From: an uncultured Bacteroidales bacterium
Lineage (GTDB): Bacteria; Bacteroidota; Bacteroidia; Bacteroidales; UBA932
NCBI GenBank assembly: GCA_900316245.1
Contig: ONCE01000007.1
Coordinates: forward strand, 62,001-126,000
Direction of reading: 5' to 3'
Length of the DNA: 64,000 nucleotides
The notes below the pieces were generated by a model. It saw nothing but the letters and a program-made list of their open reading frames with translations, was not told the DNA's origin and made no database searches. Below, piece by piece: positions 42,976 to 52,359 of this stretch (positions within the stretch are counted from its first letter, which is position 1; each line of letters opens with the position of its first letter). A program made the translations under genes and the position numbers.

Positions 42976-44650
42976 TAGTCTCCGTGAACGGAGCCGTTAC
43001 CTGGAACGGGAAGGCCCAGGTGAGCTCGGTACCGTCAACAAGGACCAGATCCAGGCGATAGAAGCCGGGACCCACCTTGTCAGGAAGGACGAAGCCCATG
43101 GCGTTGTCCGTGCGGACCAGGAAGTTGGTAACCTTCTTGCCCTTGACGTAGATCTGTTCGATCTTGAGGAGATTTTCACCGCTGAAAGTGATTACCTCAC
43201 CCAGTTCATAGGACTTCTTGTCAAAGGTAATGGACACAGCCTCGTCATAAGTAACGGTGATCACATCGGTCGCGGTTTCATATCCGGCGTCGGAAGTGAG
43301 GGTAATGGGAGCGGTATAGGCCTGTGCAGGCAGCTTCACTACCACGTAGAATTCCTCAATATTCTCATCGAACTCGACGGCGAACTCGCTGTCGATGAAG
43401 CCCTGCTCCTTGGTGCCGATCTTGGCGGAAGTCACCAGATCCAGGTCTGCACCTACTATGATGATCTCGGTCTTGCCGGCCACACCTTCGGTAGTGGAGG
43501 AAGCGATCAAAGGCTTGACCACTTCGATATCGTCAGAGAAGGCCTTGGCGCCGGATTCCATGGTTACGGTCACAGGACCGTCCTTGGCTGCAAACGGCAG
43601 GTTGGTGATGATGGTTCCGTCCGTATAGTAGAAATCGGCCTCAACATTGCCGCCAAATTCCACCTTGGTCACCAGATCCAGGTCGGAACCGGTGATTTCC
43701 ACCTTGTAACCGCCCTTGAAACGACCTTCAGCGGCCGTAACCGTCAGATCCTTGACCACCACGACGTCAATCTCACCTACTTCGTAGATGTCTCCGTCAT
43801 AAGAAGCCATCATAAGCTTTCCGCTGAGGGCGGAGGCCGGCATGACAAACTTCATTTCGGTAGCCTCGGCGTTGAGTTCGAAGTAGATATCCTCGGCGTT
43901 GGGCATATCCACGGTCTGGATCATGTCCAGATGCTCACCGGTAACGGTAACAATCTGACCGGCTTTCACGGTAGGCTTGTCCTCGATGGCATCGACCACC
44001 GGAGCACCGACACCCAACTCTTCCGCAGTATAGATGTGGTTGGGAATGGTGGTTTCATCGGTGAGTTCATCAACGTCACTCAGGATTACCTGACCGGTGA
44101 TGATGTTGCCGGGAACCTTCACGGAGAGTTCGTGACGGCTCTGGCTCACGAAGTCGCCCACCATCACGTCACCGGCGAAGATAACGGTCTTTACATCGTT
44201 CAGGTACTCGCCCTTGAAGGTGAGCACGTCTCCGGACCAAACCACATCGGGAGAGAAGGATTCAATCACGATGGGCTCGGTGAAAGTGAGGTCGAAACGG
44301 GTAGAAGCGGAACGGCCGTCATTGGAAACCACCGTCACTTTACCTACCTCGGGACCCTCGAGGGGAACCATAACGCGAATTTCGCTCTGGGCGCCGGATT
44401 TCACCACCGTAATGTCGGTGATGATGACATCACCGGCCAAGCGGACCTCGGTGACATTCTCCAGGCCGGCACCCACCATGCGGAGTTCAGCGCCGCGCAT
44501 GACCGGGTTCGGGGAAACGGCGGCCAGGGAGAAGCCGTTGAACTGGTCGGTATCCAGTTCCGACTTCTTACAACCAGTATTAGCGGCCAGTACGAAGCCC
44601 AGTACGGCAAGAAGGGAATATTTCAGTATCTTTTTCATAATGCGCTTCAT
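41936..44650 (-). CDS. Large IPT-repeat surface lipoprotein with three C-terminal carbohydrate-binding-like modules
   Basis: 904 residues (900 if the second ATG at 44638 is used). The signal peptide ends in a lipobox ANTGC (Cys27) followed by K-K-S-E-L-D-T-D, an acidic tail fitting surface export. Six consecutive IPT/TIG-like beta-sandwich units fill about residues 38-550. Then come three tandem modules whose IWEGS motif starts at Trp561, Trp679 and Trp797, exactly 118 residues apart. Each contains LSWGGYDWS, IR-LGNGSWA-LP, an ELTA helix-like segment and GLVITGQGYT. They look like Trp-rich carbohydrate-binding jelly rolls but I cannot assign a CBM family. It occupies the SusE/SGBP position and probably binds beta-mannan at the cell surface. 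Confidence 0.85.
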   Translation of the reverse strand: MKRIMKKILKYSLLAVLGFVLAANTGCKKSELDTDQFNGFSLAAVSPNPVMRGAELRMVGAGLENVTEVRLAGDVIITDITVVKSGAQSEIRVMVPLEGPEVGKVTVVSNDGRSASTRFDLTFTEPIVIESFSPDVVWSGDVLTFKGEYLNDVKTVIFAGDVMVGDFVSQSRHELSVKVPGNIITGQVILSDVDELTDETTIPNHIYTAEELGVGAPVVDAIEDKPTVKAGQIVTVTGEHLDMIQTVDMPNAEDIYFELNAEATEMKFVMPASALSGKLMMASYDGDIYEVGEIDVVVVKDLTVTAAEGRFKGGYKVEITGSDLDLVTKVEFGGNVEADFYYTDGTIITNLPFAAKDGPVTVTMESGAKAFSDDIEVVKPLIASSTTEGVAGKTEIIIVGADLDLVTSAKIGTKEQGFIDSEFAVEFDENIEEFYVVVKLPAQAYTAPITLTSDAGYETATDVITVTYDEAVSITFDKKSYELGEVITFSGENLLKIEQIYVKGKKVTNFLVRTDNAMGFVLPDKVGPGFYRLDLVLVDGTELTWAFPFQVTAPFTETTIWEGSSTVTWDGGAVTALSWGGYDWSKVEEGTVLAAYYTIDDPNGCIRFGNGSWASMPSLAGLAPEGNLPLAEGGYQFELTAADLVQLQTAGGLVVCGTGYTINRISLIVFGGESKTVIWEGSHAIDWGGSDEAHKALTTLSWGGYDWSTVAEGTTLALSFERDADEVQIRLGNGSWAALPGTDDPFKPEGTELRVELTAAMIAEMVANGGLVITGQGYTITEVALVTSGGPAGKAIWEGSHAIDWGGSDEAHKALTALSWGGYDWSTVEAGTTLALEFDRDADEVQIRLGNGSWAALPGTEDPFKPEGTSLEVELTADMIAEMVANGGLVITGQGYTLTAVILK

Positions 44651-45964
44651 TTATTTGATGGGAACAGCACGGACGTTGTCGATCTTGATGATAGGCGTGC
44701 AAGTAGCCTCGGGCAGATCCAGACCGCCGTTGCAAATGAAGAACCAGGCACTGGCGAAGGAATAGGCATTTACCTCCTTGGTGGCAGTATTGCCGTTCCA
44801 GCCCTTGGTGGCCTCGGCGAGAGGAATGGTAACGGTGACCCACTTGTCTCCGGTATCATAGGTGCCGGTAGCTTCCCAAGGCATGAAGAATGCACGGGGA
44901 GCCTCGTTGCCACTCATATAGGTATTGTTCTGGCCGGCGCAGTCATTGCCGTAGATATCCTTGGTGGTAGCACCGAAGGAAATCAGATCCACGCCGCCGA
45001 AGCAGATCATCATAGGCGTGTTGTTCCAAGGATTGGAAGAAGGAACAAAGAGCTCGAACTTGAGAGCCATATTCTTCCAACCGGTGAAGTCTACCAGATC
45101 GCACAGACGAGGGGTATACCAGGAACCATCCATATAGTTCTCGGGTTCGTTCCAGCTACCAGGCCAGTATACGAAGGAGAACTGGGATTCTTCCCAACTT
45201 CCGTCGAGTTCCTTGACACCGTCACCGAACTGGAAGAAGCGGCCGCTCACACCGGTGCCGTCATCGTCGCGGCTGGTGTGGCCGTTCCAACCGTGGTTGT
45301 CCAAGCCGGTCAGGCCGTCAAAGTCGAAGAGCATACCGCGGGTATCCTTGTACTGGAATACGGACTGGGCCGTACCGGAAGCGGTGGTAACCTTGATCTT
45401 ACCGGGCTGGGAACCTTCGGGAACCACAACCTCAAACGAGGAACCGGTAGGAGTAGAAGTGGCCACCTCGATCTCGGGAGCGCCGGGGAACTGAACGGTA
45501 AGGGGAGCGAAGAGATAGGAACCGCTGATGGTAACCTTCTCGCCCACCTTGGCCCATTCGCAGCTCATAGCTTCCACCTTGGGAAGAGGAGGCAGAACTT
45601 TGAAGTCGTAGAGAACGACGCTGCTGTCACGGGTAATCAGGTGCATTTTATCGTCCTGGACAACGGGCAGGCTCTTGGGAACCGCCACCACCAGGGTGTG
45701 AGCCGTCATATAGCTGGTATTGAGCACTGCCGGCTGGTCGTTAAAGTAGATGTCGTGAATGCTGGTCAAGTTATCACCCACGATGCAGATGGTCTCTTCC
45801 ATAGCGGCCTGGCTAATCACCACGTCCTTGTCTGCATAGCGGACAAAGTGTACGGTGGGGACACCGGGGGTCTCCTGGTAACGGTCCGGGTAGTCGATGG
45901 ACTTGCAGGAGGAAAGGAAGGCCAGACCCACGAGAATTCCAATATATTTATTCATTGCTTTCAT
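44651..45964 (-). CDS. SGBP-B-like surface glycan-binding protein (IPT repeats plus glycan-binding C-domain)
   Basis: 437 residues; lipobox LSSC with Cys20 followed by K-S-I-D-Y-P-D, fitting surface export. Two IPT/TIG modules (about 34-120 and 125-205) precede a C-terminal domain of some 230 residues beginning GMLFDFDGLTGLDNHGWNG. That domain resembles the terminal binding domain of the xyloglucan SGBP-B of Bacteroides ovatus. Several surface-type Trp residues (GSWYTPRL, NPWNNTP, KGWNGNTA) could stack on sugars. It lies between susD (11 bases) and the large IPT protein (adjacent). The in-frame MNKYIG start three codons later is possible. Binds the PUL glycan, inferred as mannan. Confidence 0.9.
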   Translation of the reverse strand: MKAMNKYIGILVGLAFLSSCKSIDYPDRYQETPGVPTVHFVRYADKDVVISQAAMEETICIVGDNLTSIHDIYFNDQPAVLNTSYMTAHTLVVAVPKSLPVVQDDKMHLITRDSSVVLYDFKVLPPLPKVEAMSCEWAKVGEKVTISGSYLFAPLTVQFPGAPEIEVATSTPTGSSFEVVVPEGSQPGKIKVTTASGTAQSVFQYKDTRGMLFDFDGLTGLDNHGWNGHTSRDDDGTGVSGRFFQFGDGVKELDGSWEESQFSFVYWPGSWNEPENYMDGSWYTPRLCDLVDFTGWKNMALKFELFVPSSNPWNNTPMMICFGGVDLISFGATTKDIYGNDCAGQNNTYMSGNEAPRAFFMPWEATGTYDTGDKWVTVTIPLAEATKGWNGNTATKEVNAYSFASAWFFICNGGLDLPEATCTPIIKIDNVRAVPIK

Positions 45965-45975
45965 GGATTCAGGGA

Positions 45976-47754
45976 TTAAAAGTCATAGTGATAGGTCTCA
46001 CGGACATCCACGTGTACAGGAGGAACGGTAGAACCTACGTTGGGGTTCATCACCACGTCTTCCGTGGGGAAAGGAATGGTGAACATGGAAGGCTTCACGT
46101 CAACGAGTTCGTCGGAAGGATTGTAGGTGATCTTGCTCAGATCCCAAGGATGGGCACCGGGACCGGCGTAGGAGCCGTCATCGGCCACCACATAATCCTT
46201 ATAGACACCGCTGATGCCATCCCAGTGGGAACGGCGCTGAGCCAGCAGCTCGCTGATGCAGGCGTCCACATCGTAGTAGGAACGACGGACGAAGTCGTAC
46301 CAGCGGTCACCCTCGAGGGCGAGTTCCAGACGGCGCTCTTTCCACACATCGTCGAAAGTGACGGAGGTGAGAGGCTTGGCGTTGGCACGCTCACGCACCT
46401 TGTTCACATAAACGAGGGCGTTGGCATCGTCACCGGTAAGAACGCAGGCTTCTGCGTATACCAGATAGATATCGGCCAGACGGAGGATGTGGGTGGGCAG
46501 CTGATAGCACATACGGTCTGCGCTCACACCCAGGGCAGCCAGGTGGTCGGAACCGCTGCCATACAGATGCTTGGCATAGAGGGCACCGCTCTGGCAGCAC
46601 CACTGCTTGTTGGAACCGTTGGCCTCGAGGCCGGTGGGATAGTAATTGTCGTCGAAATAGAAGCGGTACATATCGAAGCCGCCCTTGTCCTGCCAGTACT
46701 GAGGATACTGGTCACCGAACATCATAATGGTGGCCTGGCGACGGTCATCGGTCTCGATGCGCAGCTCGGGATCCATATCGGCAGAAATGCCGAAAGCGTC
46801 CTGAAGGTCTACGCTGGGGCCTTTCCAGTCACCCCAGGTGGCACCGAATTCGTCGATACCCAGGGGTCCTACGTCGCTCTGGATGGAGTTCTGAGCCGTC
46901 CATTGTCCGGAAGTGGACATCCACTGCCAGGAGAAGAGGTTTTCACCGGTCTGCTGGAACAGGGAGGGCTGCAGGCGGAAGATATCGGAATACTTGGGAG
47001 TCAGGCTGCGGCCGGAGTTCAGGATCACATCCAGGGCATAGCTCTTGGCCTTCTCCAGATCGCCCTTGTCAAGGCTGCCCTTGACGCCGGCCTTGGTGAG
47101 GTAAACCTTGGAAAGGAGACCCTCGGCGGCATAGTAGTCGATACGGTTGTACTTGCCGATGTTGGGATCCTTGGGAAGAAGCTCCATGGCTTTCTCCAGG
47201 GTCATGATGATGTACTCGTAAACATCGGCCTTCTCTACCTTGGACTGCTCGTTGTACGTGGCTTCCTTGATCACCTCGGTATTGTCGTGGATGATGGGAA
47301 CGTCACCAAAGGTACGGACCAGCATAAAGTAAGCCATAGCCTTCCAGGCCAGGGCCTCGCCGATGGCCTTGTTCTTGGCGGCCTCGGTGGCAGAGCCGGT
47401 GGAGTTGCGGATGTTGTTGATTACGGTGTTGCACTGTGCGTTCACGGCCCACAGGGAATAGGACATATTCTTGAGGTCCGGGTCGGTACCGTTCACCGTA
47501 AGGGTGGAATAGGCGTTGCTGCCCTGATAGACATTACCGCACATGGTTTCGGAACCATAGATGTAGAAGCGGATGATGTCGTACCACGGGGAGTTATAAA
47601 GGTAGTTCACAGACTGCTCCACCTGGGTGTCGTTCTGGTAATAGTTGGCAGTGGTATAGCTGTCCTCTGCCGGACGGTCCAGGAACTTGGCGCAGGAAGC
47701 GGTCATCAGAACAACTGCGGCTGCGGTAAGGATATATTTGAATGTATTTTTCAT
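45976..47754 (-). CDS. SusD-like nutrient-binding outer-membrane lipoprotein
   Basis: 592 residues, lipobox TASC (Cys21) followed by A-K-F-L-D-R-P-A-E-D, the canonical SusD start. The helical tetratricopeptide-like core shows NYLYNSPWYD, RFYIYGSETM, AIGEALAWKAMAYFMLVRTFGDVPI, ILRLADIYLVYAEACV and the C-terminal ERRLELALEGDRWYDFVRRS, all diagnostic. It forms the hinged lid over SusC and captures oligosaccharides. It lies 16 bases after susC in the operon. Confidence 0.97.
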   Translation of the reverse strand: MKNTFKYILTAAAVVLMTASCAKFLDRPAEDSYTTANYYQNDTQVEQSVNYLYNSPWYDIIRFYIYGSETMCGNVYQGSNAYSTLTVNGTDPDLKNMSYSLWAVNAQCNTVINNIRNSTGSATEAAKNKAIGEALAWKAMAYFMLVRTFGDVPIIHDNTEVIKEATYNEQSKVEKADVYEYIIMTLEKAMELLPKDPNIGKYNRIDYYAAEGLLSKVYLTKAGVKGSLDKGDLEKAKSYALDVILNSGRSLTPKYSDIFRLQPSLFQQTGENLFSWQWMSTSGQWTAQNSIQSDVGPLGIDEFGATWGDWKGPSVDLQDAFGISADMDPELRIETDDRRQATIMMFGDQYPQYWQDKGGFDMYRFYFDDNYYPTGLEANGSNKQWCCQSGALYAKHLYGSGSDHLAALGVSADRMCYQLPTHILRLADIYLVYAEACVLTGDDANALVYVNKVRERANAKPLTSVTFDDVWKERRLELALEGDRWYDFVRRSYYDVDACISELLAQRRSHWDGISGVYKDYVVADDGSYAGPGAHPWDLSKITYNPSDELVDVKPSMFTIPFPTEDVVMNPNVGSTVPPVHVDVRETYHYDF

Positions 47755-47770
47755 ATTGCTGTCCTCCCTT

Positions 47771-50700
47771 TTAGAAAGTAATGTTCAGACCGAAGGAACA
47801 GGTCATAGGAGAAGGATAACGTCCATTATCCACACCGAAGGTCAGACCGCTGGAGTCCTGGGTGGATGCACCCACTTCGGGATCGTAACCCTGATACTTG
47901 GTGAAGGTGTAGAGGTTCTGGATGTTGCAGTAGACGCGAATGTTGTCAATCTTGACCTTGGAAAGAACGCTCTTGGGGAAGTTGTAACCCAAGGTGATGT
48001 TCTTGATTCGCAGATAGGAGCCGTCTTCTACGTAACGGTCGCTGAGGCGGTCGTTGTCGTTAGGATCGGCGATGGTGGGACGGGGGGTCTTGGTGTCGGG
48101 GTTGGAGACACGGACGTTGGTCACGTCGTCCAGCCAGGACTTGGAAGAGTCGATGGCTTCCAGACGGGCGCGGTCGGAGATGCTGATGTGCTGGTTGGTC
48201 CAGACGCTGTTCATATGCACCAGACCGTTGTAGCCCTGACCCATCAGGTTGTAGTTGAGCACCTTGTTACCCACGGAACCGTTGAGGAAGATGCTGAGGT
48301 CCACATTTCCGAAGCGGAAGGTGTTGGTCCAGCCGAAGGTGAACTTGGGAAGCGGGGATCCGATATTGGTGCGGTCCAGTTCGTTAATCACACCGTCCTT
48401 GTTCACATCTTCGAACTTAAGGTCACCGGGCCATACGGTGGTGTTGCGGTTGAACACGCCGTCGGCGGGGAACTTTTCGGCCTTCGGGGAGCTCATGATA
48501 TCTTCGAAGTCCTTGTAAACGCCCACGACCTTGTAGCCGTAGAAGTTGTACAGGGATTCACCGATTTCGGTAACGGACACGATATCGTTCCACTGGCCGT
48601 AACCCACCAGCTGAGCGTTGGCGCTGCCGTCCAGAGCAATGAGCTTGTTCTTGTTGAAGGAAATCTGGAAGTTGGAATCCCATCCGAAGAACTTCTTGTC
48701 CACGGGGTGGGCATCAACGGTGATTTCCAGACCGCGGTTGCGGATGGTACCGTAGTTACCCTTAGGAGCGGCCAGGGCGGAAGAACCGTTACCCTGGGTA
48801 CCCATATAGGAAGGAAGGGTCATGGACATAAGCATATCGGAAGAGATCTTCTGGTATACGTCCACGGTGAGGTTCAAGCGGTTCCGGAAGAAGCTCAAAT
48901 CCAAACCGAAGTTGGTCTGCTGCTGTTTCTCCCAGTGGATACCGGTGTTGGAGATGTTGGCGGGACGCTGGCTGTCACCGAGGGCGGAAGGCATCTTGCT
49001 CATACCGGACTCCCAGGCGCCGGCGCCGATGTTGGCGTTACCGGTCTGGCCCCAGCCGATACGGATCTTACCGTCGTTGAGGACGTTCTTGTTGGTGAAG
49101 AACTTCTCGTTGGTGAAGCGCCAGCTACCGGCTACGGAGTGGAAGCCTGCCCAACGGTTATCCGGGCCGAAGTTGGAAGAACCATCGTAACGGAAGGTGT
49201 AGGTGAGCAGGTAGCGGTTGTCGTAGTTGTAGGTCTCACGGGTAAAGAAGGAGGCCATGGCGGAAGAACCGAAACCACCGTTGAGCTTGGGCGTGCCGGT
49301 GGCCAGGCCGATGTTGTGGATCTCATCGGAAGGGAGGTCCGTATTGGCGCCTCTCATATATTTCCAACGGGATTCCCAGGCTTCCTGACCCACCATGGCG
49401 GTGATGCTGTGCTTGCCGAAGGTGTTGGCATAGGTGAGGTAGTTCTTCACGGACCAGTAGGTACTGGTGTTGTCCTGCTGGCTGATGGAGTTGCTACCCT
49501 GCTGGAAGGTACCCAGGGAGATCTTGGGTTTGTAAGTATTGGCCTCGGAAGCGCTGATGTCGAAACCAAATTCGCTGCGCCATATAAAATGCTTGATGGG
49601 CGTGAGCTCGGCATAGATGTTACCGGTGAGTTTCTGACGCTTGAGGGTATTCTCGTTGTACATGGCCATGGCCACCGGGTTCTTGGTGGTGTAGCCTTCG
49701 CGTACTACGGTAGAATAGTTGCCGTCGATATCGTAAACGGGGATATCGGGCAGGGAGGACAGGGAATAGAAGATGACACCTTCCTGACCGTCGGCCAGTT
49801 TCAGGTTATCGTGGGTGAGGGCGTAAGTGGCGTTGACACCCAGTTTGAACCAATCCTTGAGCTGGGCGTCCAGGTTGGTACGGAAGCTCAGACGGTCGAA
49901 GTTGGAACCGATGATGGTACCCTGCTGGTTCATATAGGAACCGGAAACATAGTATTGCACTTTCTCGGAACCGCCCGTGGCGCTTACCTGATGCTGGTGC
50001 TGGATGGCGGTGCGGAACACCTCGTCCTGCCAGTTGGTACCTACGCCAAGGATGGAAGGATCTGCGTAGAGGGCGTTGGCCGTGGTCTCGCCCAGGTCTA
50101 CCATATCATTGTAGAACTCTGCGAACTCACGGAGGTTGAGCATACGGATGCGGCTGTTCTGACGGGAAACGGCAAACATACCGTCGTAGGAGAACTTGGC
50201 ATCGCCGGCCTTACCGTGCTTGGTGGTGATGAGAACCACACCGTTAGCACCCTGGGCACCGTAGATGGCGGTTGCGGAAGCATCCTTGAGGATTTCCATG
50301 CTCACGATATCGGCAGGGTTGATGGTGGACAGCGGGGAGATGGTAGACACCTTACCGTTACCCAGAGCGTCACCCAGACCGAAGTCTGCACCGGAGTTAC
50401 CGCCACCCTGAACGATCACGCCGTCAATGACGTACAGAGGTTCAGCGTTGGCGTTCACCGTGGCTTGACCACGAACGCGGATAGAGGAGCTGGAACCAGG
50501 AGCACCGGAAGTCTGAACAGCGCTCACACCGGCAGCGCGGCCCTGCAGAGACTGGTCCAGGTTGGTGATGATGGAGCCCTTCAGGTCTTCCTCCTTCATG
50601 GAAACGGAAGAACCGGAGAGGTCACTCCTCTTCATGGTACCGTAACCCACGACGACAACCTCGTCGAGGAATTCGGCATCCTCTTTCAGGAGCACGTTGA

Positions 50701-50959
50701 TGACAGTCTGGCTGCCAACAGCGATTTCCTGCGTTGCATAACCGATGGAAGAGAACACGAGCGTAGCGCCGGGCTTCACCGTGATCTCGTAGTTTCCATC
50801 CAGGTCTGTGATGACACCGTTGTTGGTGCCCTTCTCCATTACTGATACACCGATCGCCGGTCCCATTGCATCGGAAACGGTACCGCGTACCCTGGTCTGT
50901 GCGAACAGGGCCGTGGTGGCGAGAAGTGCCAGCATGAAGGTCACAAGTTTTTGTTTCAT
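47771..50959 (-). CDS. SusC-like TonB-dependent outer-membrane transporter
   Basis: 1062 residues. The signal peptide (1-20) is followed by a carboxypeptidase-regulatory-like domain (about 22-105, VRGTVSDAMGPAIGVSV), a TonB box DEVVVVGYGTMKRSDL, a plug domain (about 115-230, including SIRVRGQATVNANAEPLYVIDG) and a 22-strand barrel ending in Phe (GLNITF). It imports oligosaccharides with energy from TonB-ExbBD, none of which is encoded here. It follows the GH5_7 gene after 30 bases and precedes susD by 16. Confidence 0.98.
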   Translation of the reverse strand: MKQKLVTFMLALLATTALFAQTRVRGTVSDAMGPAIGVSVMEKGTNNGVITDLDGNYEITVKPGATLVFSSIGYATQEIAVGSQTVINVLLKEDAEFLDEVVVVGYGTMKRSDLSGSSVSMKEEDLKGSIITNLDQSLQGRAAGVSAVQTSGAPGSSSSIRVRGQATVNANAEPLYVIDGVIVQGGGNSGADFGLGDALGNGKVSTISPLSTINPADIVSMEILKDASATAIYGAQGANGVVLITTKHGKAGDAKFSYDGMFAVSRQNSRIRMLNLREFAEFYNDMVDLGETTANALYADPSILGVGTNWQDEVFRTAIQHQHQVSATGGSEKVQYYVSGSYMNQQGTIIGSNFDRLSFRTNLDAQLKDWFKLGVNATYALTHDNLKLADGQEGVIFYSLSSLPDIPVYDIDGNYSTVVREGYTTKNPVAMAMYNENTLKRQKLTGNIYAELTPIKHFIWRSEFGFDISASEANTYKPKISLGTFQQGSNSISQQDNTSTYWSVKNYLTYANTFGKHSITAMVGQEAWESRWKYMRGANTDLPSDEIHNIGLATGTPKLNGGFGSSAMASFFTRETYNYDNRYLLTYTFRYDGSSNFGPDNRWAGFHSVAGSWRFTNEKFFTNKNVLNDGKIRIGWGQTGNANIGAGAWESGMSKMPSALGDSQRPANISNTGIHWEKQQQTNFGLDLSFFRNRLNLTVDVYQKISSDMLMSMTLPSYMGTQGNGSSALAAPKGNYGTIRNRGLEITVDAHPVDKKFFGWDSNFQISFNKNKLIALDGSANAQLVGYGQWNDIVSVTEIGESLYNFYGYKVVGVYKDFEDIMSSPKAEKFPADGVFNRNTTVWPGDLKFEDVNKDGVINELDRTNIGSPLPKFTFGWTNTFRFGNVDLSIFLNGSVGNKVLNYNLMGQGYNGLVHMNSVWTNQHISISDRARLEAIDSSKSWLDDVTNVRVSNPDTKTPRPTIADPNDNDRLSDRYVEDGSYLRIKNITLGYNFPKSVLSKVKIDNIRVYCNIQNLYTFTKYQGYDPEVGASTQDSSGLTFGVDNGRYPSPMTCSFGLNITF

Positions 50960-50989
50960 GCTACTAGATTTGATGGTTAATAAATAAGT

Positions 50990-52258
50990 TTATTGGTTTA
51001 GATTTTTGATGGCTTCGCTGATAACGTCTACGGTGTAGTCCGTTATGTAAACGCCGTTCAGGCCCTGGGCCTCCTGGGCGGGGTCTCCGGCGTAGGGGTC
51101 TCCGTGCTCCCACTGCTCGTGAAGGGGACGGGCAAAACCGCTCCAGCCCCAGAAGTTAAGACCCTGGAGCATCCCTCCCACTTGGGAGAACACATAAGCA
51201 TAATAGGTATCGCGTGCGCGCGTGGTTGCCTCCATGGAAGGAGAGAAGCCGTCACGCGGGAATCCGAATTCTTCCAGAACCAGCGGCAGGCCCAGTTTGC
51301 GGGCCAGTTCGTGGTGCTGTCCAATGTATTCGGCCGTTTTTTCCATGGCCGAAGGAAGGTCTTCCTCCAGGCTCTGGGCCTTGGCCCAGCTCCAGTTGTA
51401 AGGCCAGATGTGGATGGTCATATAGTCGACGCCCGGGATGGAATTGACCCGCTCGGTGAGTTCCCAGCTGTTTTCGCAGCCCATCAGGCCCTCGTTACCG
51501 GTAGAGAGCAGATGGTTGGGATCCAGTTCCTTGATGATGCGGGCGCTTTCCGTAAGCCAGGCGATGAAGGCGTCCTGGACTTCCTTGTCGGAAGAGAAGC
51601 AGCGGGGCTCGTTGCCAATCTGCCAGGAGAAGATGGCAGGGTCTTCCTTGTAAGGCTTTCCGGTAATGGAATTGGTGCGGCCCACGATGGCGCGGACGTG
51701 ATTATAGAAGAGTTCCTGGGCCGGTTGGCAGGTCTGGAACTTGATCATCTGCTGCATAAAGGGCCAATAGCCGTCAATGAGCGGAATGAGAGCCTTTTCC
51801 CCGGTGGCCCACTCGTAGTACTGGCCGTAACCGCCGCTCCATTCCCAGGAATTGTTCAGGTAGAGAACGGCCTGCATATCACGCTTTCCCAGTTCTACCA
51901 GGAAGCGGTCCAGGCCCACCAGAAGGGTCTCGTTATAAACGCCGGGCTCGGTTTCCAGCGTGGGCTCTACGCGGGAGAAGACGCCATTGGCACCCTGTGC
52001 GCCCACCAGCACGCGGAGGTTGGTGAGGCCCAGGGCCTTGAGGGTATCCAGCTCGCGGGTAAGACGGTCATAATCACCGCCTTCTCCATCCGATGCCAGA
52101 ATGGGTCCATACCAGAAATTGGTACCTATATAATTATAAGGCTTTCCGTCGCGGAGGAACTGACCGTCCTGCACGCTGACAAAAGAGGGTGCTTGGGAAC
52201 AAGCAAGTGCGAGAAGGGCAGAAGATGCCCAAACCGCCAGTTTTGGTGTTAGTTTCAT
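50990..52258 (-). CDS. GH5_7 beta-mannanase lipoprotein
   Basis: 422 residues from the ATG at 52258 (MKLTPKLAVWASSALLALAC, lipobox Cys20); an earlier ATG at 52271-52273 adds five residues without need. The GH5_7 barrel begins FLRDGKPYNYIGTNFWYG, has the acid/base E217 in WQIGNEPR, HIWPYNWSW near the middle, and the nucleophile E330 in LVLEEFGFPR. FWGWSGFARP closes the barrel. Family members are endo-mannanases or mannosidases on beta-1,4-mannan. No acidic export signal after the lipid Cys (S-Q-A-P-S), so periplasmic location is likely. It is the first structural gene after the regulator, ahead of susC, and has a promoter just upstream. Confidence 0.92.
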   Translation of the reverse strand: MKLTPKLAVWASSALLALACSQAPSFVSVQDGQFLRDGKPYNYIGTNFWYGPILASDGEGGDYDRLTRELDTLKALGLTNLRVLVGAQGANGVFSRVEPTLETEPGVYNETLLVGLDRFLVELGKRDMQAVLYLNNSWEWSGGYGQYYEWATGEKALIPLIDGYWPFMQQMIKFQTCQPAQELFYNHVRAIVGRTNSITGKPYKEDPAIFSWQIGNEPRCFSSDKEVQDAFIAWLTESARIIKELDPNHLLSTGNEGLMGCENSWELTERVNSIPGVDYMTIHIWPYNWSWAKAQSLEEDLPSAMEKTAEYIGQHHELARKLGLPLVLEEFGFPRDGFSPSMEATTRARDTYYAYVFSQVGGMLQGLNFWGWSGFARPLHEQWEHGDPYAGDPAQEAQGLNGVYITDYTVDVISEAIKNLNQ

Positions 52259-52289
52259 TATGTTGGCCGACATAAAGATTTGTACAATG

Positions 52290-52297
52290 CAAAATTA
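52290..52297 (-). promoter_or_regulatory. Candidate main promoter of the mannan PUL operon
   Basis: On the minus strand TAATTTTG, matching TAnnTTTG, lies 31 bases upstream of the GH5_7 ATG. A run TTTTTTTG ends 16 bases upstream of it, closer than the usual 19-20. The 86-base gap between the AraC stop and GH5_7 is AT-rich, as expected for a regulated promoter. It would drive about 25 kb of co-oriented genes down to 27510. Confidence 0.5.
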
Positions 52298-52359
52298 CAG
52301 CATCTGTACGGGCCAAAAAAATGAAAATTTGACTAAATATGATACTTTTTTAACAAGGC

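Noticed and set aside
42215..45979. Plus-strand open frame of 1254 codons opposite the glycan-binding protein genes
   Set aside because: Antisense to two recognised lipoproteins, with the same Gly/His/Val-rich shadow composition and no promoter or ribosome-binding context.
47687..50845. Plus-strand open frame of 1052 codons opposite susC
   Set aside because: Antisense shadow of an unmistakable SusC gene.
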